Assembly: GCA_030015575.1 (NCBI GenBank)
Contig: CM057346.1
Coordinates: 560,796,315 to 560,860,314, forward strand
Length of the DNA: 64,000 bases
Direction of reading: 5' to 3'
DNA from: Agapanthus africanus
Taxonomy: Eukaryota > Streptophyta > Magnoliopsida > Asparagales > Amaryllidaceae
Shown here: positions 46,768-56,268 of the stretch, in pieces
Layout: each line of letters opens with the position of its first letter
How positions within the stretch are numbered: the stretch's first letter is position 1
Position numbers and translations under genes: made by a program
Notes under the pieces: model-generated
Seen by the model: only the letters and a program-made list of their open reading frames with translations
Told to the model about the DNA's origin: nothing
Databases searched by the model: none

Positions 46768-49060
46768 TGTCATGCCCCGCTTCCCAGAGTACGGTAAGGA
46801 TACATGACTGGCCACGCGACATATTTACTCAGAAGTAAACACGCTAAGCGTAATTAAGCAATATAGTAAGGTACACAAGTAAGACATGAAATGTAAATGA
46901 ACAACAACTTTTATTTATTAAAATCCTTTACAACACAACTGGAAATGTAAATACAAGACTGAAAAGCAATGCCTAAACAATGGTATGAACTGAAAGCAAA
47001 GTATATACAAGTAACTAGAGCTCTGGGTCTTCTGAGAACTGCTCCAAGTCGTTTGTGCTGGGCTCGACCTCTAGAGAATCAGTAGAGAATCAGATTCCCC
47101 TAATAACATTCCAACGAAAGAAGAGGAAAGTAATGTCGTCAGCGAACAATCGCTCGGTAAGTCCCAAAGAGATGTACAATGAGAATAGACAGGTAAGAGA
47201 TTATAACTGGTATAAAGTTGATAGTTATGTTAACGCAGTTGTTTGTATCTTGGTACAGAATTATGCCAGTGTATACGAGAGGAGTCCAGCTGTATACGAG
47301 AGGAGTCCAGCTTACCCCGTGGACTATGGTATATGGATCACAAGGCCCCGTTAAAACCCACGGGACAACAGCAACGGATGTTCAGGTTAGGTGTATTAAA
47401 GTGACCGTCTCATGCCACTTTTAACACATTCCGTACCAGTCTACCCCTTTAAAACCCCGTAATGTATTTTATATTGAAGTGTATTGTTTTGTTTAATAGA
47501 TGTAAGACTTGCCGAAACCATGATATCAGTAGTTCATGTAAACGGAAAGAATATAAACGGATAGTCATGTAAACAATGTATATCTATGGTTCGGTCAAAT
47601 CAATTCATGTTGATATAAATTGTATTCTGGTATAAATGGATTCATGTTGAATTGGAGTTATACTTGAATTGTATTCAAGGATGGATTGATTTCGGATTAG
47701 AATGAGACTCTGACCGAGTCAGATACTTTAAAACGAATTGAAGTCCTAAATTAGTTTTGGAGTTATCGGTAACTGCTGCACATGCACGACAGGATTTGTG
47801 ACCTTTTCCAAGATAATTACCGTATTGATAAGTCCGTTTTTTGTTGTCTACCTTAAATAGGCAAGCACCCAAATTCTCCGACTCTTCGAGGCTCAAGAGA
47901 ACTGGTCCCGCTTAAACCTATATTTACTAGGGTCCTTATTGTAATTTAATATAATTTGAAGGGGTTTTATGAAAAATAGTTTTGATATATTTTCAAAATA
48001 CACCTCAAGTATTTAATTATCGTATTTAGGATTTTCATGGATGTAAATTTTAAAAGATGAAATATTCTAATGGATATAAACCCTAATTGAATAGTATATG
48101 GTATTTTCATGTAATTTGACTTGTATTGATTCTTGATGGTATTTTCATGAACTTTTGTGATTCTTTTCTTGTGATTAGAAAACATGGAATATATTATATA
48201 TTTAAAATAGATATTTTGGTAATATATATATATATATGTAATTATTAAAAATAGAATTTATTTATTAATAGAAATCATGTTTTCTTAAAAATTGTAATAA
48301 AAATTCTATCGAGATTGTATGCTCCGTGAGGAGCTCTGCATCTTGCTCTACTAGTCCCGAGGACGTGCGATAACCTGCACCATCCCGATCAGGTTCAAAA
48401 TGGGTTGCAGAGGCTTATTTGCAAGAAATTAATTAAAACAATTTAAAGAATACATGTTTTGATAGTTTAAGGTATTTTAATGTAAAATTTGCATTTGTCC
48501 TAAAAACTTATTGTTTCCAAACCATCGTGCTATGTCATGATGAGCGTTGTGATGAGGTAGGTCATTACCTTGTGAATTATCTAACGGTAAAACAAAGGAA
48601 TATGATGAAATATGTCGAATGTAAAGTTTGTGGTATTTAACCGTAACAATGTGATAAAAGTTGCATAACATGTTATTTGAGATGAAACTTGTTCTAAAGT
48701 GTTTGTTTATGATTGCTAAAAAAGATATGAAGAGATGGTTAATTTGTGGTTAAGAAAAACTGAGATTTTAAGGAAATTAGAATCGGAAGTCGGATTAACT
48801 CCGTTTCTGACGAGTTTTTAAAAGAGAAGTCTTTTTAATAGAAAGAGAGGAGGGGTGAGGGGACTTACGGATTGAGAAGAGAGAGGGAAGGTAGAGGATG
48901 GGTTTGCAAGCGTCGTGGAGTCATTGTGTCGCCGGATTCTTCCTGAAATGTCGCCGGAACTTGACCTTGAGCTAACTCTACTTGTACAACTTCTTGGACT
49001 TGGAAAATTTAGAAAGTTTTGGCAATAGATTTCTGAATGAGGAGGGCTAAGGTGTAGGGT

Positions 49061-49071
49061 GGTATTTATAG
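49061..49071 (-). promoter_or_regulatory. Candidate TATA box, Tekay LTR
   Basis: CTATAAATACC on the minus strand, about 560 nt from the LTR start. Confidence 0.5.
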
Positions 49072-49445
49072 GAGAAATTAAGATTTAGGGTATTGAAGAA
49101 TGGAATTAAAATACATTAACATTTTGGATTAATGCCTTATTTTAATTCTCTGGAAATGTGCAGGGAAATAAATCAAACTAGGGTTAGTGGGATAGGACAA
49201 AGGGTGCTAGGGTTAAAAAAATTGAAGCATTTAGGACGGTTCAAACCGGCGGCGCTGGCCCTAGGCGAGATCTTGCCGGCCATGTGGGTAGGGGTGGGGT
49301 CTGGATTCTTGCCACGTGTCCTAGTCGTAGTTAATAGTATTTTGCACATGTTTGATTTTTCAGTGACTTTTCATTTTACGTGTATTGCACATGTAAACTT
49401 TTGAGCTTCTAAAAGTTTAAAAGAAAAATCAGCAAAAATAATATG

Positions 49446-49513
49446 TGGCCGAGGGGATTCGAACACAGGGGCTACGTCACAGTAGAGCAAGGCTTTACCA
49501 ATGAGCTACAAGT
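49446..49513 (-). other. tRNA-like segment with pol III A and B boxes inside Tekay LTR
   Basis: Minus strand: TAGCTCATTGGTAAAGCC (49508-49491) matches an A box (TRGCNNARYNGG), and GTTCGAATCCCC (49464-49453) matches a B box, about 40 bases apart, as in tRNA genes. A clean cloverleaf is not obvious (weak T and anticodon stems), so this is tRNA-like or SINE-head-like rather than a functional tRNA gene. Confidence 0.55.
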
Positions 49514-49628
49514 TATTTCTTGCTGTTCAAAGCAAATTAAATACTTATAGCATACACAGGATTGCAATTATTCCATCTGTACATTAACTTTTAAAAAAAA
49601 TTCTGTACATTAAAACGGAGTCGTTATA

Positions 49629-49660
49629 TTCTATTCTCCTTACAAAAATTTCATCCTTGA
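49629..49660 (-). promoter_or_regulatory. Polypurine tract of Tekay-like element
   Basis: Minus strand reads GGATGAAATTTTTGTAAGGAGAATAGA and then the LTR. The ATGAAATTT..AAGG.GAGAA phrase is the common Tekay priming tract after the chromodomain. Confidence 0.7.
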
Positions 49661-49680
49661 AATTTACAATTATTTAAGGA

Positions 49681-50920
49681 CTAATTTACAAACAAGTGAG
49701 GGTATCTTGCACGCATGTCATCTTCTCTTTCCCACGTTGACTCTTCTGGTGTGTCTTTTCTCCACATCACCCGGACAAAGTTTACTTCCTTGTTCCGAAG
49801 TGACTTCGCCTTTCTATCCAGGATTTCAACGGGTTGTTGCTCACAAGATAGGTACGTCTGTACAGTGAGCTCGGAGTGATCAAGAATATCACTGGGGTCA
49901 CTCACATATCTTCTGAGTTAGGATATATGGAACACATTGTGCACTCCTTCCAACGAGGGTGGAAGTGCCAAGCGATAAGCCACTTCTCCGACTTGTTCGA
50001 GTATGTCGAACGGTCCAATGTACCTTGGACTTAGCTTACCCCGTCTTCCAAAGCGAATCACTCCACGGTTTGGTGAAATATTTAGAAAGACACGATCTCC
50101 CGGTTGGAATTCCAAGTGACGGCGATTTGTATCAGCCCAGTGGTTCTGTCGGTCTTGGGCTATGCACATTCTTTCCCTGATAGTGCGAACTACATCCACT
50201 GTTGCTACTACCATCTCAGGTCCAAATAGTTCTCTATCTCCGATGTCGTCCCAACTTAATGGTGATCGGCACTTCCTTCCATAGAGCGCTGCAAACGGTG
50301 TCATTCCAATACTTGCTTGGTAGCTGTTGTTGTATGAAAACTCCATAAGATATAGGTGATCTTCCCATGATCCTCCGAAATCTAGCATACATGCTCTTAG
50401 CATATCTTCAAGGATCTGAATCATTCACTCAGACTGACCATCTGTTTGTGGATGATAAGCTGTGATAAAGTTCAGACTTGTTCCCAAAGTAGCTTGCAGA
50501 CTCTGCCAAAATTGTAATCGAAATCTGGTGTCACGATCGGAGACAATGCAAACCGGTACTCCATGTAATCTCACGATCTCCTGCATGAGTTCATGGGTAT
50601 CAGAGATAGTACACTATGAAGAGTTTAAATCTTACTTAGATCTATACCTTCATGTATTTCTTTGCTAGTGTCTTGGTAGATTGGCTAATTCGAAAGGGAA
50701 TAAAGTCAGCCGACTTTGTGAGTCGATCCACAATAACCCATACAACATCGTTACCTTTCGTGCTGTGAGGAAGTGCAGTCACGAAGTCCATGGTAATGTG
50801 TTGCCACTTCCATTTTGAGATAGGTAACGGTTGAAGTAAACCAGCAGTCCTGTGATTTTCAACTTTCACTTGCTGACACACCAAACATTTAGCGACGCTT
50901 CTGGCTACTTCACGTTTCAT
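49681..50920 (-). pseudogene. Tekay integrase and chromodomain
   Basis: Minus strand, N to C: zinc-finger tail and core start (KCLVCQQVKVENHR, MDFVTALPHSTKGNDVVWVI; 50642-50920), core end and C-terminal module (MEFSYNNSYQASIGMTPFAA, LSPRYIGPFDILEQVGEVAY; 49918-50424) with the GPF element, then the chromodomain tail (VMWRKDTPEESTWEREDDMR; 49681-49905). Chromodomain integrases direct insertion into chromatin carrying histone marks, typically heterochromatin. Broken. Confidence 0.85.
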
Positions 50921-51181
50921 TCCATACCACCCTTAATGTTGGCATAGATCTTTGTACATCCTTGTACTAGTAGGGTGTACTGAGTATGGGGAGCTGCGAG
51001 CTTATTTCATCAACTTTTCCCGAACAGGACCTCGTGGTACACACAATCTACTGCCGTATCTTAAAAATCCGTCTTCATGGATGATGAAGTCTATTCTAAG
51101 TCCACTTTCTACTTGTTCTATGATCTTTTGGAAATTGGCATCACTTTCTTGAGCTGCTTTGATCTGATTGACAATTGTAGA

Positions 51182-52192
51182 TTAAACTTGTAAGTTCATC
51201 AAACTTGAAGCGTTACCTGGCATGACCACTTCTATCTCTATCTGATGCAAATCTTGCTGTATCTTCCACTGTGCGGTGAAATTTATTGATAGTGGTTGGC
51301 GACTAATTGCATCAGGTACTGCATTCACCTTCCCTAGATGATATTGTAGGTTGATGTCGAAGTCCGCCATAAGTTCTAACCATCTTCTCTGCCGCATATT
51401 CAACTCTTTCTGAGTAAACACATACTTCCGATTTTTATGGTCTGTTTAGATATCTAGGCGTTCTCTAAGAAGATAATGGCGCCAAATCTTGAGAGCAAAA
51501 ATAATGGCTGCCACCTCCAGATCATGCGTCGGATAGTTGCGCTCACGAACCTTCAGTTGTCTTGAAGCGTAAGCTACAACTTTACCGTGCTGATATAGAA
51601 CACATCCTAATCTCTTACCGGATGCATCGCAATGCACTACGAAACCTCTATATTGGTCCGGTATTACGAGAATAGGTGCTGATGTCAATCTTGACTTGGT
51701 CAGGGGTGTTGCAATTTTCGAAAATCCTTCAATGAATCTTTGGTAGTATCCCGCTAATCCCAAGAAACTTCGAATGTCCTTTACTATCTTTGGTGTCGGC
51801 CATTCTCTTACTGCCGCTATTTTAGCTGGATCTACAGAGATTCCTTCACTTGAAACGATATGTCCGAAAAATCCGACTTGTTCTAGCCAAAACTCATACT
51901 TGTTGTATTTAGCATAGAGTTGATGCTGTCGTAAAGTCTATAGAACGATTCGTAAATGTTCAGCGTGCTCTTTCCGATTCTTTGAATATACCAGGATATC
52001 GTCGATGAATATGACAAGGAACCTGTCTAGGTATTCTCGGAAAACTTGATTCATTAGGTTCATAAATATGGCGGGTGTATTGGTCACTCCAAATGGCATC
52101 ACGAGAAACTCATAATGTCCATAGCGAGTCCTGAATGCTGTCTTCGGAATATCAGACTCTGGACTAAAACTTCGCTTAAAAAATGGCGACAA
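51182..52192 (-). pseudogene. Tekay reverse transcriptase and RNase H
   Basis: Minus strand: [20 protein letters not shown] and [19 protein letters not shown] (YxDD-type box IDD; 51938-52192), [20 protein letters not shown] and [20 protein letters not shown] (51446-51763), then RQRRWLELMADFDINLQYHL and GKVNAVPDAISR (51182-51421). Classical chromovirus RT-RNase H order. Similarity to RT ends near 52170. Confidence 0.85.
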
Positions 52193-52242
52193 TGGACCGA
52201 AAAGTCCTTAAACTAACAAAGGACCGAGATGTCCCTGTAGAG
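52170..52242. other. Unassigned 73-bp patch between Tekay RT and Tat-B
   Basis: Sequence after the last recognisable RT codon does not match RT. It contains GGACCGAAAAGTCCTTAAAC and GGACCGAGATGTCCC, which resemble phrases found in gypsy LTRs. It could be a scrap of another LTR. The five bases before Tat-B are TAGAG. Confidence 0.35.
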
Positions 52243-52675
52243 TGTTTTTCATCACCCCATTGAGATGGGAATACGCGCGCGCTTGTCAGGCGTACTACAG
52301 ATTCCCCTTGCCTAGGGTAGGCCAGGGTTTAATGATTATAGGGATTCGAATCTCCGGCAGCCGCGGACTAAGCTGTGGTTAATTACCCCTCGCCTTTGGG
52401 GCGAGGGAACCTCTGATTAACGGGTTAAACTGGTCATGCGAACTCGATGTGCAGTGTACGTGTGTTTTGTTTTGGAGGGGGGTTTAAATATATCGGGAGC
52501 CATGCAGAGTTTTTACGGGGGTCCCGCTACCCGGATAGCGGGCTGGGGGTCAAGGGGGCTAACAGCCCCCTTGCGGGGTGCGGAGCAGCGCCCCGTTAGA
52601 AATATTTTTCTAACAGGGACAGTGTCGTGGAGTATGTGTGTATGTAAATATGTATACATATGTACAGATATACAT

Positions 52676-52687
52676 GTATATATATAA
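52676..52687 (-). promoter_or_regulatory. Candidate TATA box, Tat-B LTR
   Basis: Minus strand TTTTTATATATATAC, about 1.07 kb from the LTR start and downstream of the CACGTG repeat array, matching the layout in Tat-A. The right LTR has the same run near 62900-62910. Confidence 0.5.
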
Positions 52688-52829
52688 AAAGGGGAAAAAA
52701 ACATCCAAAGGATGCGTGGGGACAGCACCTTGGGCGCTGTGCGCCTAGGTGCTGTGTGCTCAGGCGCTAGAATGCCACGTGTCGGCACGTGGGCGCTCTG
52801 CGCTTGAGCGCTGGGCGCTTGAGCGAAAG

Positions 52830-53025
52830 TGCGCCACGTGTCGGCGCGGGGGCTACTTGCGATTGAGCACTTGCGCTTGAGCGCAAGCGCGCCACGTGTC
52901 GATACGGGGGCGACTTGCGCTGGAGCGCAAGCGCGCCACGTGTCGGCACGAGGGCGATTTGCGCTCGAGCGCTTACGCTGGAGGGCAAGCGCGCCACATG
53001 TCGGCACGAGGGCGACCTGCGCTTG
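52830..53025 (-). repeat. CACGTG-cored repeat array in Tat-B 3' LTR (four units)
   Basis: Units of 58 or 44 bp beginning GCGCCACGTGTCGGCACG and containing self-complementary GCTTGCGCT...AGCGCAAGC. CACGTG is a G-box core. The right LTR has one unit more. Confidence 0.85.
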
Positions 53026-53751
53026 AGCGCCGGCGAGAAAAAGAGGCTTTTAGCCTAAAAAAATTTCTCAGAAGAGAAATCAGAGAGGAGTTGGACTCCT
53101 GAGTGTGTTTTTTTTTTTTGGTTTAGTGAACGATGTTCTTCTTCCTCCTCCTCTGTTAGCTGGATCTTGAAGATCAAGAGATATGGGATTTCTAAAAATC
53201 TCTTCTTTTTGAGATTTAATGGAAGATCTGAGTTCCCCTTTATGGGTTTTGTGGTGAAAAACTAATTTGTTTTTGAAAAGGAAGAGTAAAACTCTTGATT
53301 TAATTCAAAAGAAACAAGAAGGTCTTGGAACCTTGAAGAAGAAAGAAAGTTCTCAGATCTGAAACTTTTTTTTGGAGAGAAAAAAAGTTGTTAGATTTTT
53401 TCATTGCCTTTATAGGCCATACACTTTACACATAGCCCCTTGAGCTTCACAAAATGGCATTTTGCCTATCACATGGCTCATGTGCCATTTCTTTTTGCAC
53501 ATAAGCCATGGGCTTTAGAAAAATTTGGCTTTATGCCTATTTTTCTTACATTTATCCATAAAATAAAATAAAAGAAATGCAACAAAATTATTTATTACAA
53601 AATTTTTATCTCGGCATGGGGGAAGGCCGACCGCTTCATGTTCGGGCTCGACCCGGGCATGGGCCCACTGGATCTGGGCTTGGGCCCACTTGGCTTGGGG
53701 TTGACTTTGATTTTGACTTGATCAACCAGGGTGTAAATTTTTACCCCAACA

Positions 53752-53765
53752 AATTGCCCCCCATC
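53752..53765 (-). promoter_or_regulatory. Polypurine tract of Tat-B
   Basis: Minus strand GATGGGGGGCAATT directly precedes the LTR start TGTTGGGG. Confidence 0.85.
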
Positions 53766-53863
53766 AATAAATGCACACCACATATGTGGGTCGTGTGCAT
53801 GAAATTGATGGATCTTCTTTCTCGTGGAGGCGACTTGATTCGGTTCCCACCTTTTGGGAAGCT

Positions 53864-54469
53864 GGCACTGCCCTTTTTATGACATGGACGGTCGATGCGA
53901 CCTTTTTTGCGACTTGGACGGTCGGTTCTGCCCTTTTTGCGACTTGGACGGTCGGTGCTGCCCTTTTAGCAACGTGGACGGTCGGTGCTGCCCTTTTAGC
54001 GACGTGGACGGTCGGTTCTGCCCTTTTTGCGACGTGGACGGTCGATTCTGCCCTTTTTGCGACGTGGACGGTCGGTGCTGCCCTTTTAGCGACTTGGACG
54101 GTCGGTTCTGCCATTTTTACGACTTGGACGGTCGATGCTGCCCTTTTAGCGACATGGCCGGTCGATGCTGCCCTTTTTGCGACTTGGACGGTCGGTTCTG
54201 CCCTTTTTGCGACTTGGACGGTCGGTGCTGCCCTTTTAGCGACGTGGACGGTCGGTGCTGCCCTTTTTGCGACTTGGACGGTCGGTGCTGCCCTTTTTGC
54301 GACGTGGATGGTCGATGCTGCCCTTTTAGCGACATGGACGGTCGATGCTTCCCTTTTTGCGACTTGGACGGTCGGTGCTGCCCTTTTTGCGACGTGGACG
54401 GTCGATGCTGCCCTTTTTGCGACTTGGACGGTCGATGCTGCCCTTTTAGCGACGTGGACGGTCGGTTCT
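53864..54469. repeat. 30-bp tandem repeat, about 20 copies (nascent satellite)
   Basis: The unit begins GACGTGGACGGTCGGTGCTG and ends CCCTTTTTGC or CCCTTTTAGC. It repeats with an exact 30-bp period for about 600 bp, with few substitutions and no length change. Because 30 is divisible by three it leaves long open frames on both strands (10-residue protein repeats such as TWTVGAALFA), which I treat as a by-product. It sits between integrase and the 3' LTR of Tat-B, the known site of satellite birth in Tat/Ogre elements. Confidence 0.95.
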
Positions 54470-54475
54470 TGATTT

Positions 54476-56268
54476 GACTTGCTCTGCTTCTTGCAGTGTC
54501 AGGGGTAGACTTGACTTGCTCCGCTTCTTGCGGTGTCGAGATTGGATTCTGACTTGCTCCGCTTTCTGCAGTGTCGGAGTGGAAGTTGACTTGTTGATTT
54601 TGATTTGGGTTGACATCAGCATCGCTATACTGGAATATGGTACCAGGAGCGAATCATCATCTGTCATTGAGAGGATTTTCGGATTTTGGTTTTTGTTTGG
54701 CATCTGCATTGTTGTACTGGAACAATGCCAGGAGCAACTCATCATTTGCCCCGGGAGGATTTTGGAATTGGTTTTTTTTTTTATTTTTTTGGTAGGACTT
54801 TGAATGTGGTCTCACCGGTAGGACTTGGGAGAGGTTGGGATTGTTTTGCGCCCGTGGATTGTATACGGTTTTGCAGGATGTATGATCCAGACCGTAGGGC
54901 CGGAAAAATTTCGGGACTTTGTCGGCGTCTGCATCGCTGCACTGGAATATGGTACCAGGAGCGACTCATCATTCGCCGTTGGGGTATGGGATTTGGAATT
55001 TGGTTAGCGTCTGCATCGTTGCACTGGAATATGGTACCAGGAGCGACTCATCATTCGCCATTTGGGGATTGGGGAGCGATGGCTTAGGAGACAGGTTTAA
55101 ATCCCTATCACCTAAGGCTTTTCAATTTCATAGGCCGTGAGGGTCCCATAAAAGCATTTTCTCCCTACGAGTCGTAAGGATCCCGCAGGTGTATTTTCTC
55201 CTTAGGAGTCGTGAGGACTCCTAAGTGTGTTTTTCCTTTATGAGTCGTAAGAATCCTACAAAGGTTTGTTCTCCTCATATATCGTGAGGACACATGAGTG
55301 GGTCTTATCAATGGAGCATCATTCCCAAAGCGGAGACCAGTCGCGTAACTGGTGATTACAGTGGGGCATGGGTATGATGAGAATTATTTGAGCCCGTGGA
55401 TTGTACACGATGGTCAACTTGGGGACCCACCGTAGGGCCGGGAGAATTTTGAGAAATTTGACTTTGGTTGGCGTCTGCATCGCTGCACTGGAATGTGGTA
55501 CCAAGAGCGACTCATCATTCGCCGTTTGGGGACTTGGAATTTGGATCTTGTTTGGCATCAGCATTGCTGCACTGGAATAATGCCAGGAGCAACTCATCAT
55601 TTGCCTTGGGAGGACTTGGGATTTGGGTTTTTGGTCGGCATCAGCACCGCTAACACTGAAGCGAAATGTCAGGAGCGACTCATCATTTTCCGTTGCCCGT
55701 TGGGGAACGATGGCTTAGGAGACAGGTTTGGGTCCCTATCACCTAAGGCTTTTCAATTTTTATGGGCCGTGAGGGTCCCATAAAAGCATTTTCTCCCTGC
55801 GAGTCGTAAGGATCCCGCAGGTGTATTTTCTCCTTAGGAATCGTGAGGATTCCTAAGTGTGTTGCTCCTTTGTGAGTCGTAAGGATCTCACGCAGGGTTT
55901 TCTCCTCACAAGGTCGAGAGGACTTTGCGAGTGTATTTCATCTCCTTTCACGAGTTTGCGCTCTTTCGGGTTTTCACAGACTCGCCGGTAGCCTGCTGTT
56001 TTTACTCACGGAGCCCTTTCGGGTTTTCATCCGTGGCCGTTTTGCTTGTGGACATACCGTTTATTTTTTTTATTTCTTTTATTATTATTTTTTTTCTCTT
56101 TTTTTTTCCTTTTTTTTGCCGCTGGTGGGACTTTAAAAGTAGTCTCACCGGTAGGATTTGGGAGAGATAGGGGCCATTTACGCCCGTGGATTGTATACGG
56201 TTTTGCAGGATGTATGATCCAGACCGTAGGGCTGATGTGCTCAATTCGCCTGCGACTTGGAGCATTCA
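54476..56268. repeat. Modular repeats of Tat-B 3' non-coding region
   Basis: Three ~38-bp units with TTGACTTGCTCCGCTTCTTG lie at 54476-54590. About seven units with ACTGGAATATGGTACCAGGA or a close variant lie at 54632-55056 and 55485-55690. A block with AAGCATTTTCTCCCT and GAGTCGTAAGGATCCCGCAG appears at 55134-55230 and again at 55767-55862. A block with GGATTGTATACGGTTTTGCA appears at 54852-54900 and 56182-56231, with a diverged copy at about 55392. No coding signal is recognised; short frames here reflect the repeats. Confidence 0.8.

Larger units (their letters stand above)
46768..49628 (-). mobile_element. 3' LTR of Tekay-like element
   Basis: About 2.86 kb from TGTCATGCCCCG (element end) to the polypurine tract side at CGTTATA, which corresponds to the common Tekay start TGTAACG after ageing. 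A minus-strand TATA box, CTATAAATACC, lies at 49061-49071. A tRNA-like segment lies at 49446-49513. A 21-bp direct repeat (GTATACGAGAGGAGTCCAGC) lies at about 47269-47311. No frame of note is present. The other LTR is outside the window, so age cannot be estimated. Confidence 0.65.
46768..52242 (-). mobile_element. Tekay-like chromovirus (Ty3/gypsy), minus strand, broken
   Basis: Left boundary at TGTCATGCCCCGCTTCCC, which interrupts the Tat-A second RNase H. Parts read on the minus strand, right to left: RT (51938-52192), RNase H (51182-51763), integrase (49918-50920), chromodomain (49681-49905), polypurine tract, 3' LTR (46768-49628). A chromodomain after integrase defines chromoviruses; the integrase and RT phrases and the long LTR fit the Tekay/Del clade. 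It is cut on the right beside Tat-B, and its gag, protease and 5' LTR are not in the window. Broken, several breaks. Confidence 0.8.
52243..53751 (-). mobile_element. 3' LTR of Tat-B
   Basis: 1509 bp, plus-strand TGTTTTTCATCACC...TTACCCCAACA. It contains four units of a CACGTGTCGGCACG-cored repeat (about 52830-53025), a minus-strand TATA run (52676-52687) and a perfect hairpin-prone GC-rich patch (GCGCTTGAGCGC variants). Confidence 0.9.

Noticed and set aside
49446-49513. A functional tRNA gene on the minus strand
   Set aside because: A and B boxes are present but acceptor, anticodon and T stems do not pair convincingly, and it sits inside an LTR.
52513-53102. Arg/Ala/Pro-rich open frames in the Tat-B LTR (and at 62819-63456)
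   Set aside because: By-products of the GC-rich CACGTG repeat; several frames on both strands are open at once and differ between the two LTRs.
53771-54477. Long repetitive open frames (233 and 207 codons, plus minus-strand frames) as a repeat-protein gene
   Set aside because: They come from a 30-bp tandem repeat whose period is a multiple of three, located in a retroelement 3' non-coding region, with no start context or neighbouring gene structure.
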